DNA of 64,000 nucleotides from Elephas maximus indicus (GCF_024166365.1 NC_064823.1:2350924-2414923), one strand, 5' to 3'; counted from the first letter of the stretch, positions 1 to 11,944 are shown. Program-made: numbers and translations. Notes: generated from the sequence alone by a model not told the origin.

Positions 1-1229
1 AACAATCAAAGATTCTAACAATCAGTAAGGGTGCAGATATGGCCAACAAGGTCTAGTTTGTCAAGGCCTGGGATAATCTGGCTACAGGAAATGTCTTGAA
101 GCTTAAACAGCAGCAGAAGTAAAAGGGCTGCCTTCACCATGGGTGGAAATCCAAGAAACACGACTTGGTCAGTTTGGAGAATGCATATACTATTTCCAAC
201 AGAAACAAAGTATGGTCCCAGAACGGTCCCCCAAAGCACACTCATCTATTAATACACTGGTTTTCAAAGAGTTGCTCCTGACCAGCAGGAGCAACAGCAG
301 TTATTACTTGGCAATGTGTTAGAAGTGCAACCAGAGCGGAATCAGGAACTGTGGTGGTAGGGCCCAGTCATCTCTGTTTTAACAAGTCTCTGGGGACTCT
401 GATGCATGTTCAAGTTTGAGAACACTGTTGTAATAGATCTGAAATACAGCACTTCTCCAAGTACATCTGCTACAATTTATGATGCTGTTTCTTTGGGAAA
501 ATGCATCCCAAGTTCCAGCTAAAGGAATTACGTAGGTAGATAAAATAAAATAAATTTTTAGAGCCAGCAACATGTTAGCTTTCTGGAACTCTGCATTTCA
601 TTTAAAATAAAAAGAATATCAGTCACTCTCTAAGTATTCTGAACACGTGAGTAGGACTCTGGATTCCACCCCAATATTCATTCGTGTGTATGAGTTATTC
701 TTACACAGACCGTTTGTAAATAGAGGCTGCAACTAAATCAGTAAAGCAACATTTTTACAGGTGCCCTCTGGAACATAAATGGCATATTTTGTTACTGGTG
801 TAAATCAGTAACTCATATCAACATCACTAGGCAGCAGCAAGTCAATATTCTTTTACCTCGACTCACATTTTGCAACACGACCAGGCACACTCGTATATAC
901 ATAAGTATACGTGAAATATATAGAGATAGAAGAACACATACGTACATAACTGAGATTAAAACTTCAGAAAACAGTATTTAACCTCATGATGAACAATGTT
1001 TTTGAGTTATTTTCCATCCTGATCCTTTTGTTGTGGTTGTCGTTTTATACTGGTTTTGATCCACTACGGGATTTCACACAATGCTCTAGATGACCCACAC
1101 TGTACCTCCGCCACACCAAACAAGCCATATACACAAAAAATGGTGAACTACTATAAGGAACTGACAGCATGTAGCAGCCTGAGTCACTTGGTCTGAATTT
1201 TTCACTCCCCCACAATTAAATTATCTCTC
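1..1229. other. ELMOD2 intron, no supported feature
   Basis: A/T-rich DNA with no exon, tRNA or clear repeat that I can support. The next ELMOD2 exon was searched for on the minus strand and not found. A 76-codon frame at 15-245 has no recognisable product. Confidence 0.5.
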
Positions 1230-1600
1230 CACATGCCTACTATCATGGCCTTATGGGGGGCCCAGTGTCTTTCTCTACCCCTTGACTTGGGCTTGGCCAT
1301 GTAACTTACTTTAGCCAATGGGATGTTAATGACTGTGGTGCAAGAAGACTTAAAATATGCCTGTGTGGTTGGGCCTGCCCTCCTTGTTCAGTGATCCACT
1401 GCGAGAGAAAAATTCCCCAGGTACCCATTATCCTCCAACCTGGGTCCAAGAATGAGACCACTGGAACAGACCTGAACTTGACCACAGCTTGAAGCAGAGC
1501 CCCTCCTGCAGGCCCACAGACACGTGTGCAAGAAATGATGTACTGCTAAATGCTCTTGATATTTTATCACAGTCTATTATTACATAGCAAAAGCTGACCA
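1230..1600 (+). repeat. Old interspersed repeat, probably MaLR-type LTR
   Basis: CCTTGACTTGGGCTTGGCCA, CAATGGGATGTTAATG and a downstream TTATTACATAGCAAAAGC follow the order of a common mammalian LTR repeat. Family assignment is tentative. Confidence 0.45.
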
Positions 1601-1946
1601 AAAAAAAAAAAGTGAGGTATGACTTACTTTGATTCAAATGGTACAAGACACAAGGTCCTTAGTAACTCTCCAAACTTATCTTTGTCTCATACAAGAACCT
1701 ATCCTGAGGATACAGTCTAAGAGAAGGCTTTTCACAAGACCCTGCTTTCCCAAAACCAATCGACCCTTGAGATAAAATAACCAAGTAAAATCTCAGAACA
1801 AGACAAATTATTCAAATACCTTCTTTGTGTGAGAGTGGCACACAAATACACACACACACAGAGAGAAAATTTTTAACAGCAATATTACTTCTCTAGAAGG
1901 AAAACTTCACTCAATACTCATCACAGCAAAGACTCTTCTATTATTA

Positions 1947-2104
1947 TTGTTGTTGTCAGGTGCCGTCAAGTTGGATTACACTCATAATGAACCTGTAGAA
2001 CAGAACCGCCCCACAGGATTTCTTCAAGGAGTGCCCGGTGGATTTGAACTGGTAACCTTTCAGTTAGCAGCCAAGCTCTAAACCACTACGCCACCAGGGC
2101 TCCA
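1947..2104 (-). mobile_element. AfroSINE, older variant
   Basis: It begins TTGTTGTCAGGTGCCGTCAA and ends ACGCCACCAGGGCTCC in reverse complement of the tRNA-like head. It lies in the ELMOD2 intron, 112 bases from the microexon. Confidence 0.9.
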
Positions 2105-2216
2105 ACTCTTCTACTAGGACATTAAAAATAATTCATTCTAAAATTGAGGCATTCTTTTAAAGAAGAACTATCTCCAAATTAAGTTTTCTGGAATTATCAT
2201 TACTATATAATCCTAC

Positions 2217-2245
2217 CTTGTTCTTGGAAGACGTCAAGGAATTTT
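2217..2245 (-). CDS. ELMOD2: ELMOD2 second coding exon, 29-nt microexon
   Basis: On the minus strand a long T-rich tract ends in TTTCAG (2251-2246), followed by 29 exonic bases and a GTAGGA donor (2216-2211). Joined to the phase-1 end of the previous exon it completes a Glu codon and adds NSLTSSKNK, matching the ELMOD2 sequence that follows THRI. The exon has no open-frame signal of its own; it was found by following the protein. The next ELMOD2 exon was not found in 1-2216 and must lie outside the window. The flanking intron carries several old SINE copies. Confidence 0.85.
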
Positions 2246-2477
2246 CTGAAATAAAAAAAAAAATTATCACTTAAATGTTGTATCTAAATTACTCCATATA
2301 CAGACAGTAAAAACATCCAAAAAAAACCCAATCATAAATTACTTTAGTAGTTCTAGAAGATATAATTTTTACATAAATAACATAGAATATAATTTAAAAT
2401 TTTATTCTTATAGTATAGAGAACTAGATATTATTTTATAAACCTCAGTCAAACACAACATACCAGAGCTGAAGAGGT

Positions 2478-2664
2478 GAAAACCAAACCTGCTGCCATCA
2501 AGTCAATCCGGACTCATGGTTGCCCCATATATCATAGCTGAACTGCTCCACAGAGTTTTTTGGCTATAATCTTAATGGAAGAAGATCACCAGGCCTTTCT
2601 TCCATAGGTTTGAACCACCAACCTTAGTTGAGGGCAAACCGTTGGCACCACCTAGGGACTTCAA
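2478..2664 (-). mobile_element. AfroSINE, old diverged copy
   Basis: It shows the recognisable CATCAAGTCAATCCGGACTC block, the internal GCTATAATCTT segment and a degenerate head. It forms part of a locally duplicated block with 3367-3550. Confidence 0.8.
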
Positions 2665-3366
2665 AGAGGTAAAGCCAACCCAACTTCCCCCAGGTCATTG
2701 TGCAGACCCCAAACTGTCTACTCACCACCACAAATTCATTCGCGGCTGCCTCAGAATAGTTCAGGTCCCAGAACCTTATCTTAGGACTACAGTGAGAGTA
2801 ATCTCGGCTACATTTTCTTCATTTGTTAACCTTATAGAGTACGGTAAGCATTTAGATTTGAGATACTAGCAACTAAATTATACAACAAAGGGACTTTAGA
2901 TTATCTGGCCAATTGTCCTCTACCAGATAAATAATGAAATAACCTCTCCATTTTTGGCTTTCACTTCAAGAATGACAAGAACATTTTCACTGTCTATTTA
3001 AAAAATTTTCTGACACATTTACTAAATGTTCTCCTTTTCTTGGAATTTTAAAAAATTCAAGAAAATCCTTTTCCCACACAAAAAAAGCCTTAACATAGGC
3101 TCTTCCTCTGCACTACAAAACACCAACCAACACTGAATGCAGAGGCTTCTTATCAAAAGGCACTTTGTTCTGCCCAGTCAAAAGGGCAAATCAAAATATT
3201 AGGCAATGATTTGTCACCCACAAAGTTCTGAGAAAACTAGGAAAGTAATTAAACTTCGACCATCCAGCTGCCCTGAGGTTTACTCTCTCTTTATGCCTTA
3301 CCATCCTTTCAGTATAGAGAACTAGATATTATTCCATAAACCTCAACATACCAGAGCCAAAGAGGT

Positions 3367-3550
3367 GAAAACCAAACCCACTGCTATTGAATCAATTCTG
3401 ACTCATGGTGACCCCATATGTTATATGGTAGAACTGCTCCATAGGGCTTTTTTGGCAATAATCTCAACGGAAGCAGTATCAATGTTGTCTTGGAGACATC
3501 TTCCGATTGCCAATATTCTACCTTCTAAACCTTAGTTGAAGCACACCTAT
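3367..3550 (-). mobile_element. AfroSINE, old diverged copy, duplicated partner
   Basis: The first 115 bases parallel the copy at 2478, including AAAACCAAACC and GAACTGCTCCATAGGG. The head end is badly decayed. About 65 bases of non-SINE flank are also shared with 2411-2477. Confidence 0.75.
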
Positions 3551-3739
3551 TCAATGCAAAAAGGAAATCTAGTTAATCTGTGATTTTTCCATCTGAGACA
3601 CTCAGCATGAGCTAAAGCAGTTGCTTGGTTCCCCTTACATTGTCCAAGAAAAGTGACCTCAAACCACATTTCTCACTCATCTGTGCTCTCATTTAAAGCT
3701 GCATTTTTATTTAAGAACTGAGGACATGCTGGATTTTAG

Positions 3740-4060
3740 AGTAGCATTACTCTCTTACGTGGCTAAAATGTAAGCCACATAGGTACTTAATTTTTTCCTA
3801 GTAGCTACCTTAAAGACGATAAAAAAAAACAGATAAAATTAATTTTATATTTAACCCCATGTATCCAAATTATTATCATTTCAACATATTGTGAATATAA
3901 ACAATTGCTGAGGTATTTTCGCAATCTTTTTTTTCATATAGTCTCTGAAACCCAATGTATATTTTACAATTACATGCGTTTTAATTTAGGTGAGTCACAC
4001 TTCAAGCGCCCAAAGCATATGGCTAGTGACTCCCATATTGGACTATGTGCACTGAGTCTA
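3740..4060 (-). mobile_element. A/T-rich DNA-transposon relic
   Basis: CCTAGTAGCTACCTTAAAG, CCAAATTATTATCATTTCAA and TCACACTTCAAGCGCCC are the reverse-strand counterpart of the element at 40060. It is intronic in ELMOD2. Confidence 0.55.
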
Positions 4061-4523
4061 ATAAGCTTTCCTAGGGACCACTGGATACCTACTGTTCTTC
4101 CACAAATAACAGTAAGAAATTAAAAGACTAATGAAGGATCTTGACTATAAAAATGAATCTAAATCCAAACACTCACTCTTTATCATTTGAGTGAAAATTT
4201 CAAAGGGATTATACAAGCATAGAGATTTTCTCTAGAAAAGAGCCTGTGATCAAAGCAACAACTGATAAACTTAAGAAGACATAGAAGATAACCATTTGCA
4301 CATATGGGGAATCAACTACTAATCAGTTTCTTTTTCTATAAATTTATACATTTTTAGAGCTGAAAGGACTCAAAGCTGGATTTCAAAGTTTATGAAACGG
4401 AGTTAATGTGACTTCATCAGGATACACAAGAAATACGTATGTCACTGCAATTTTTGAGAAAAAATATTCATTTGGAGCTAAAATTTTATTAGTTTTTAAA
4501 ATTTCTTTTTCAAATAACATTAC

Positions 4524-4670
4524 CTATCCTGTGTGTCCTCTGTGCACCTACATAGGTATCAAAAATTCGTTGCAATTCACACTTTCCAGTCATCTGTCGT
4601 AAAATCCATTTCATCCAATACCGAAAAAAGTTTCCATAGAAGAACTCCCACAAAGAAATAAACATGTTTT
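4524..4670 (-). CDS. ELMOD2: ELMOD2 first coding exon (exon 2), N-terminus
   Basis: ELMOD2 is an ELMO-domain protein known as a GTPase-activating protein for ARL2/ARF-family GTPases. Read on the minus strand, the exon has a pyrimidine-rich acceptor ending in CAG at 4673-4671, then five bases, then the ATG at 4665-4663, so exon 1 should be non-coding. It encodes 47 residues starting MFISLWEFFYGNFF, rich in aromatic residues, followed by a QMTGKCELQRIFDTYVG segment and ending AQRTHRI with phase 1. The donor is GTAATG at 4523-4518. The residues match the ELMOD2 N-terminus as I know it, and phase and spacing fit the next exon at 2217-2245. The ELMO domain itself is encoded left of the window. The head-to-head placement with MGAT4D agrees with the human 4q31 order as I recall it. 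Confidence 0.93.
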
Positions 4671-5589
4671 CTGGAGAAGGAAATGCATGACAAGCTTAAT
4701 GATTTTACACTGAATTAAAAAGTCACAACTATTATTATTCCATTGTGTCCATTTTGTGCTAGTGCTTACTTAAGCATCTAAGAAAACAATGACAGTGATA
4801 ATTTACACCGCATAGATGAGTGAAAATGATGGCTGGCCAGTCAATTTATCATTTAAAAATATTAACTGTAGAAATCAAAACAATTTACTACCTTAGAGTC
4901 AATCTACTCGAGTTAAAAGAACGACTGCAGAACGGTCCACACTTTTTGTTAAATAATTGTACTTCATATGTTTCCCACTTTCTCAGTCTTGGAAAACTGG
5001 GTCCCAACAGTTCAAAAACAAGAGGACCCCAACTAAGCGATGATTAAATAAAATATACCAAACATCAGAATTGTTTTTATAAAGAAAAAGCTCTTCTCAA
5101 CCCGTATGGATAATTCCCGTTACATCATTTGTTCCAGTCAAGTGATGCCAGCAAATAACAACCCTACATATGGCTTACGAATTGAAGTTTGCACGTTTAA
5201 CCCGGAGTAGATCACACCCTGGGCAATTCTTGATTTTTCATTTCAAAAAGTGAAAGGCAGAAATACTAAGTCAAAAATCTGTAACCTCAAAAAAACTGAT
5301 TCTTTATGTCATACGAAAACCCTTGTTCCCAAAAGAAGAAGGCGGGGGGGGATGGGGGAGGGGAGTGCAAGTGAGGAAAAGAGACTTCAGAACAAACAGA
5401 GCTGGCCATCTCCCTCCTGCCTCACACGTGCCCGCTGACACACCGTGTCTGGACTAGGGCCTCAGGGCTGGCCAGTTCGAAACCCCAGCAGATCAGCGCA
5501 GAAACAGCGCACCTTAGAGGTGGGCTTTACTGTTTCTTTAAAATGAACCCATCTGGTCCGCGCTCATCGCCACAAAAGCATCAGAACTA
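4671..5589. other. ELMOD2 intron 1 and CpG-island shore, no supported feature
   Basis: Between the first coding exon and the CpG island. A G-rich stretch occurs at 5340-5365. No repeat was recognised. Confidence 0.5.
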
Positions 5590-6160
5590 CCACTCAGAGG
5601 CAACGGCTTCCTCGCGGCGCCCGAGCCCCCCGGCCCCCTCCCGGAGCAGGCCAGGCTCGGCCTGGGCAGCGGCTCGCGAGCGGGAGGAAGCGGACGGCAC
5701 AAAGCTTCGGCTGCCCCGGGGCCCGCCGACGCCCCGCCGGCGCCCGCCGACGCCCCGCCGGACTCCGCCGGGCTCGCGCGGTCGGTACAGAAGCAGCGCA
5801 GGCTGAGGGGAGGAAAAAGAAAAGCAGCCACCTCACAAAACGGAAGAACTAGGGGGAGCTGGAGCTGCCTCGGTTTGCTCAATGGGGAATCTTGCCTTTA
5901 CCGCCAACAGCGGAAGCGAGGATACCCGCGGAGCGCTCCCTGCAAGCACCGCGACCCGGAAGTCAGAGAGCAAAGCCGCAGGACCGCTTTTCCCGGGCCT
6001 CTGCCCGCCCCCTGCACCTCCAGCCTCCTCCGATTGGTCCGTGCCCCACCTATCGCTAACGCCAGAAGGAGGTCGGACAAAAGTTGCCCAGGCGCGCGTG
6101 CTCGGATTCTAGGGACGCCCGACGGTTTCCCTGGCAACGGCATCCGGGCTGCACACCCGG
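5590..6160 (-). promoter_or_regulatory. CpG island, probable ELMOD2 promoter and non-coding first exon
   Basis: This is the only strongly GC- and CpG-rich block in the first 25 kb, with dense CGCC/GGCG runs at 5610-5790. It lies just upstream of the first ELMOD2 coding exon on the minus strand. It contains ETS-like CGGAAG motifs (around 5911 and 5956) and an ATTGG, an inverted CCAAT box, near 6033, all common in housekeeping CpG promoters. Open frames of 76-114 codons on both strands here are composition artefacts with no recognisable product. The transcription start and first-exon donor could not be fixed from sequence alone. Confidence 0.7.
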
Positions 6161-7654
6161 CCCTAAAGGCTACTGTTTACTGGCGCTGCTCTTGAGACAT
6201 TTCGCACTGTACACCTCTTACCGTTTAAGTTGAAACCGTCTGCTGCTCCTAGGCTCCAAGTCCAGAAGAAGGAGCGTCCTTTTCGTAATTTTTATAGAGT
6301 CAAGGTTACAAAAGCGCTTTCTATGAAGTAATTATTATTAGTTCAACCAGAAACGCAGAAAACTTTGAGAGTATAGTTACGCGTATGACTTACCAAGATG
6401 CTCAATCCACGCGGCTAAAATTAAGAGCCTAGCCCAGTCCGTGAAGTTTCTAAAAATAATTTGGGCTAGGCCAGTAGAGGTATTCTACAAACAGTAAAGA
6501 ATAAATTACTCTCCGTCCAGGATCCTACCAATAAAAAGACGACACAACACCTTGTGGGGTTATTTGGAATCTAGTAAACATATCGTATTTGGGGATCTTA
6601 TAAATCTAAATACATGAAGCCACTAATAAAAATTTTGATTTCAGTAGAGTCCTGAGCAATAGCAACCTTTGGAAACTACACTGGGCTACAACAAGCTATG
6701 AAAAATCCGTAATGGGCAGAGACCCAAGTGTGCTACTGGGACCATATGATTCTAACACATATAGACAAGATTTTAGAAGTTTCTGACACTAGAATTAATG
6801 CCAATTTTTTTTTTAGAGGTTTTACTGAAATATAATACTGCCACCTCGTGGCTGCCGCTGGGATTTTTTTTTTTTTTTTTTACTCAAAAACTGGGAACGA
6901 TGGGGCTGGAGAGCCGGTTTGCCAGCAGGCTATTGGGCTCTAGTGAAAACAGTCCCCATAACTTAAGAGCATCAAATTGTATTAAGACCTGAAATACCTA
7001 TTATATCATGGTTGTAATAAAGAGGAAGCTGTACAACAAAACTCTCAAAATGGAATTCATGTTATGGGAGCGTTTTGGGGGAGTTACAAAACATGCCTGA
7101 GAAGGTAGCATCTTTTGCTTTAGAACTAATTTTAGAACTCCCAAGAAGCAGTTCATTTCTGTTGCTGAACGATCTAAATCTCACGACTTTCTTTCAATCA
7201 AAATAAAACAAGTTTCTTGCTTCATCCATGAGAGTTCCCTTGTAGTAGGTTGAGACCCATTGTAACAGTCTGCTGCTTTTCGCCTGTGGACAGTAAAAAT
7301 GGAGTCATATAAGGTAAGTTCACACAATGGGCTGAGTTGAGAGCAGTACATGTGACGTGGAAGAAGAACTTAGTTCTTTACTTCAAGGTGATGTCTGGAT
7401 ATTTACAAAGTCACAGGCAATAACCAGTGGCCTAACTGTAATCAGGAAAATGAGAACTTTGATAAATGAATATTGAGAATACCCCAGTGCAGAGGATGTA
7501 GTTGTAGAGGGTCCTATGGGACCTCCATGGAAGATTATAGATTCTCGCAATGAGAATCAAGTTGACTCAACAGGAGACAAGAATGTGAGGCTGATTTCCT
7601 GCCATCCTCTAGAAGTAGCTCCGTGTCTAATTTGAGTGGGTACAGTGGTGCCAA
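6161..7654. other. Intergenic, nothing recognised
   Basis: Unique-looking A/T-rich sequence upstream of the ELMOD2 promoter, with T runs near 6807 and 6868. No gene or repeat family could be supported. Confidence 0.5.
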
Positions 7655-7812
7655 AACTAGAGGATCAGTGAAAAACTACAAGATAGATTGACACTGACTG
7701 CAACAATGGGCTCAAACAACAACGATTGTGAGGATGGCGCAGGACCGGACAGTGTTTTGTTCTGTTGTACGTAGGGCTGCTATGAGTTGGAACCGACTCA
7801 ACAGCACCTAAC
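7655..7812 (+). mobile_element. RTE/BovB-like LINE 3' end fragment
   Basis: About 150 bases match the RTE terminal segment (TGCAACAATGGGCTCAAACA through CCGACTCAACAGCACCTAAC). It is strongly 5'-truncated. Confidence 0.85.
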
Positions 7813-8308
7813 ACAGTGGTGCCAAAGCCATGAAATAATGGGTGCAATAATGATGTATTCCACTTGCCTCTAAGGTAAGCCATTAATATGGTAATAGACT
7901 GTTGAATGCTAACAACAAAAAAAAAAGTAGTCATTTAAAGATGGCATTTGGAAGACCCAAGGCTCTCAGGGACTGGTGAAACTTCAGTTAGTCTATATCT
8001 TTTGGGCACCAGGGTCAGGACATGTGGGCCAGTGAATGATATCCCTTGTAGCCTCCAAGGGATCTAAATAAGTTTGACAATTATTCCGTCTTGGGCTTTA
8101 CTTACTCTGTAACTGACGCTAAAGCCACAAATATTATCAGGGCTTAGAATAATTTTTTTTTTTAGAACAATGTGTTATATAACAGTTTGGTTTCCCATTA
8201 TAAATCTCACTGGACCAAAAAATTCATTATATATGGCTAATGTGCAGACATGAGGCAAAAAAAAAAAAAAACCCAACATGATATAAACAATATTCCTTAC
8301 CACCTGCA

Positions 8309-8462
8309 TAAACCAAAACCAAACCAAATCCATTGCTGTCGAGTCAATTCTGACTCATAGTGACCCTACAGGACAGAGTAGAACTGCCCCATAGGGTTTC
8401 CAAGGAGTGCCTGCTGGATTTGAACTCCTGAGCTCTTAACCACTATGCCACCAGGGTCTCCA
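8309..8462 (-). mobile_element. AfroSINE
   Basis: A nearly complete minus-strand copy from AAACCAAAACCAAACC to GCCACCAGGGTCTCC, lacking the segment around CAACCTTTTGGTTAGCAG. Confidence 0.92.
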
Positions 8463-8551
8463 CCACCTACATAAAAATTAATACTGGGACGGGTATCTGA
8501 ATGAATAAAATAACTTTCGTATAATATGTATGAAGATAATGGCCAGCTGTA

Positions 8552-8717
8552 GCCAAACCAAAAACCAAACCCAGTGCCGTCGAGTCGATTCTGACTCATA
8601 GTGACCCTATAGGACAAAGTAGAACTGCCCCATAGAGTTTCCAAGGAGTGCCTGGCGGATTCGAACTCCCGACCCTTTGGTTAGCAGCCGTAGCACTTAA
8701 CACCACCAGGGTTTCCA
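8552..8717 (-). mobile_element. AfroSINE
   Basis: A complete minus-strand copy with GTGCCGTCGAGTCGATTC and the tRNA-like head ending ACCACCAGGGTTTCC. Confidence 0.93.
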
Positions 8718-8820
8718 TGGCCAGCTGTACTACTCTTTAATTAGAGACAGAGAAGTAATTGGCTGCAGTTATATTAAGTCCTGTTCAGGTCACCTCGTTG
8801 CACTTCAGGACCATTCACGC

Positions 8821-9001
8821 CCTGTCGTTGTTAAGTGCCATGAAGTCAATTCCAACTCAGCGAAGCCCTGTGACGCAGTAGAACTACTCCGCAGGGTTTC
8901 TCGGCTATAATCACAGGTTCCCCACATAGCTACTGGGTGGGCTGGAATCTCCAACCGTTCAGTTAGTAGCTGAGCATTTATCTGTCGCACTACCAGGCTT
9001 C
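8821..9001 (-). mobile_element. AfroSINE, older variant
   Basis: It starts CGTTGTTAAGTGCCATGAAG and includes the CGGCTATAATCAC segment found in the older subfamily. It ends CACTACCAGGCTTCC. Confidence 0.88.
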
Positions 9002-9050
9002 CTGTTCACACCATAGTCTAACTGATTTGTGCCCTCTGGAATAAGGCAAT

Positions 9051-9562
9051 TGTCTTAGTTATCTAGTGCTGCTATAACAGAAATAGCACAAGTGGATGGC
9101 TTCAAACAAAGAGAAGTTTATTCTCTCACAGTCTAGTAGTCTGGAAGTCCAAATTCAGGGTGTCAGCTGCGGAGGAAGGCTTTCTGTCTCTGTCGGATCT
9201 GGAGGAAGGTCCTTGTCATCAATCCTCCCCCGGTGGAGAAGCTTCTCAGTACAGGGGCTCCAGGTCCAAAGGATAAGCTATGCTCCTGGTGCTTCTTTCT
9301 TGGTGGCGTGAGGTTCTCATGTCTCTCTGATGGCTTCTCTCTTTTACATCTCAAAAAAATTGGCTTAAGACACAATCTTATCTCGTAGATCCCATCGACA
9401 TAACCACTGCCGATCCATCTCATTAATGTCATAGTGACAGAATTTACAACAGATAGGAAAATCACACTGGATGACAAAAGGGTGGACAATCACACAATAC
9501 TGGGAATCATGGCCTAGCCAAGTTGACGGATATTTTGGGGGGACACAATTCAATCCATGACA
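9051..9562 (-). repeat. ERVL-MaLR-like LTR
   Basis: The element begins TGTCTTAGTTATCTAG and ends CAATCCATGACA, giving TGTC/GACA ends. Related copies lie at 38975 and 48004. Subfamily is unassigned; sense is taken as minus from resemblance to mammalian MaLR LTRs. Confidence 0.72.
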
Positions 9563-9672
9563 GCAATGAACAAAGTGCATAGCCTTCTGCAGCAGCTTCA
9601 GTCCTGCCTGACACTAGTTACCAAATCTTAACCTTCTTCTTTCTTCACATGTTCCACTTACCTCCTGCTACA

Positions 9673-10285
9673 TGTTGGTGTTGTTAGGTGCCTTCGAATC
9701 GGTTCTGACACATAGCTATGTTCAACAGAATAAAACACTGTCCGGCCCTGCACCATCCTCACAATTATTGCTATGTTTGAGGCCATCATTGCAGGCACTG
9801 TGTCAATCTGACTCGTTGAAAGTCTTTCTCTTTTTCACTGACCCTTCACCTCACCAAGCATGATGTCCTTCTCCAGGAACTGGTCTTTCTTGATCACATA
9901 TCCCAAGTATGTGAGACATTCTCACCATCCTCACTTCCAAGGAGCATTCTGGCTGTATTTCTTCCAAGACAGACTTGTTCGTTCTTCTGGTAGTCCATGG
10001 TATTTTTGATATTCTTTGCCAACACCATAATTCAAAGGCATCAATTCTTTTTCTGTCTTTTTTATTCATTGTTCAGTTTTTGCATGCATATGAGACAATT
10101 GAAAAGACCATGGCTTGGGTCACCCACATCTTAGTCCTCAAAGTGACATCTTTGCTTTTCAACACTTTAAAGAGAACTTTTGCAGCAAATTTGCCCAATA
10201 CAATACATCATTTGATTTCTTGACAGCTGCTTCCATGGGCGTTGATGGTGGACCCAAGTAAAATGAAATCCTAGGCAACTTCATT
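9673..10285 (-). mobile_element. RTE/BovB-like LINE 3' fragment, minus strand
   Basis: The plus-strand sequence begins with the reverse complement of the RTE tail (GTTGTTAGGTGCCTTCGAAT) and continues through the reverse complement of the C-terminal coding region. It is about 610 bases and 5'-truncated. Stops break the frame. Confidence 0.88.
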
Positions 10286-10441
10286 GCTACATAAGAGTGA
10301 CTTAAAACAACAGTAATTTATTTTGCTCCTGAATCTAAAATTTAGGCACAGTCAGCAGAAGCATATACTCTCTGCTCCTTTTCTATTGAAACTTTAATTT
10401 GGTAACCTATGCGGCTTCTTAGTTCTCATTAGAACCAGGAC

Positions 10442-10862
10442 TGTGCCCAGATTCGAGCCGCCTGCTGCAAAGCCAATACTGAGACAGGAGGAGGTAAGCA
10501 GCAAAAGGGCTTTATTGAATACTGTGTTCAAGAGACAGAGGGTTCCCCAAATTCTGTCTGCCCCAAAAGGGCTAACTGGAGGGTTATATAGGGAGAGGGT
10601 CAGGGTTTAGAGATTTCCAGGAATGTTGATTCTTCTTTGAGGTGGACATAATGACCAAGTGGCCTTTTGTTGACGTCTAGCAGGTCTCTTATCGCCATCC
10701 TGGTTTTGGTCGCAAGATGGGTCCGGACTTTACTCAGTTATCTCGGGTCCTGAAGGTATTGCTCATTGTCTTGTCCTCTGGTTTAATCAACAACAAAAAT
10801 CTCGATTACCTTGTTTTTCTACAGAGGAACTTGTTTTTCTACAAAGGAACAATCATGAGACA
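10442..10862 (-). repeat. Solo LTR of an endogenous retrovirus
   Basis: Read on the minus strand it has a TATATAA box near 10588, an AATAAA signal near 10515 followed by GCCCTTTTGCTGC, and TGT/ACA ends. A 20-bp segment (CTTGTTTTTCTACARAGGAA) is repeated in tandem near 10815-10850. No internal retroviral sequence adjoins it. Boundaries are approximate because no target duplication was found. Confidence 0.68.
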
Positions 10863-11326
10863 GGTTCCAGAGCAAGTAATCGAAATTTTCAATGGCTAAA
10901 TATTTAATCACAGCGAAAATGTATTCTCTTATTTTGATACTGAAACGCTAAAGAAAGTGTATTTACTCTACTTCAACCTTGTCCCATTGCTCCGAGGAAC
11001 TGCTGAGGCTTCAGCTGACCCACATGATGCTTTTGTGTGAATTAGTAAAAGGTGCACTCCTTACTCTGAGCAGACACCGTCTTGTGCCAGACCGCACTTG
11101 GAGCAGTGCTGAGTATCAGCCCCCACCTAAGCCCACGGCAGGGCACCTGTGATAGTAGGACACAATTCACACCCACACTCAGCAATCCTGGGGCCTGGAG
11201 CCTTATTTCAGAATAATAATCTTGCTGGTAGTTGTTTTTGTTTATTTGTTTGTTCCTGCACTTACTTGGACCTCCAAGTTGCCTCTTATTTCTAGATTTC
11301 TTGTTACTGTCTTCTACTCACCTGCT

Positions 11327-11478
11327 GAAGCCCTGGTGGCACAGTGGTTAAGAGCTCAGCTGCTAACCAAAGGTCAGCAGTTTGAATCCACCAGGCGATC
11401 CTTGGAAACCCTATGGGGCAGTTCTATTCTGTCCTGTGGGGTCACTATGAGTCGGAATTGACTCCACGGCAATGGGTA
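11327..11478 (+). mobile_element. AfroSINE
   Basis: A plus-strand copy beginning AGCCCTGGTGGCACAGTGG, with B box CAGTTTGAATCC and tail GACTCCACGGCAATGGGT. Confidence 0.93.
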
Positions 11479-11944
11479 CTCACCTGCTCCAAGGGTACCT
11501 GTATTAGTCAGGACTCTTTCAGTTACAAGTGATAAGAACCCCAGGTCAAACAAATTTAATTAAAAGAAATATGTTGTAACTAAAATGACTGGAGATTAAT
11601 ACATTAATAATGACTGGCTTGACTCTATTAGGTAGGTAATTAAATGAAATCCTCTTAGCTCTCCTGTCATATGAATTGGTTTTATTCTTAGGCAAGATTC
11701 CCTTGCCTGAGAACTTGCCCAAGAATATTCATCTTTAGCCTGACAATTCCTAATGGCACAATGGCCCTAGGAACTCCAGATCTTGATTAAAATGTCTCAT
11801 AATTGAGTCTCAGTTCACCAACTCGAGTTGTCAAGTGATGATTCCTGAACTATCCTCTGTGCAGGGTCATAGAACACGACGATTGGTCAGGGCTGTGTCG
11901 TATGTAAACCCTTATCACATATCCTAAGAGTTGAGGGGATTGGT

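Noticed and set aside
379-573. Possible next ELMOD2 exon on the minus strand (a segment reading VPESxxM / MLLALKIYF)
   Set aside because: It does not match the expected ELMOD2 residues and lacks a matching acceptor and phase.
5538-5882. Overlapping open frames of 80-114 codons on both strands in the CpG island
   Set aside because: Low-complexity Pro/Arg/Ala/Gly translations in three frames are expected from GC-rich DNA with few stops; no domain or splice evidence.
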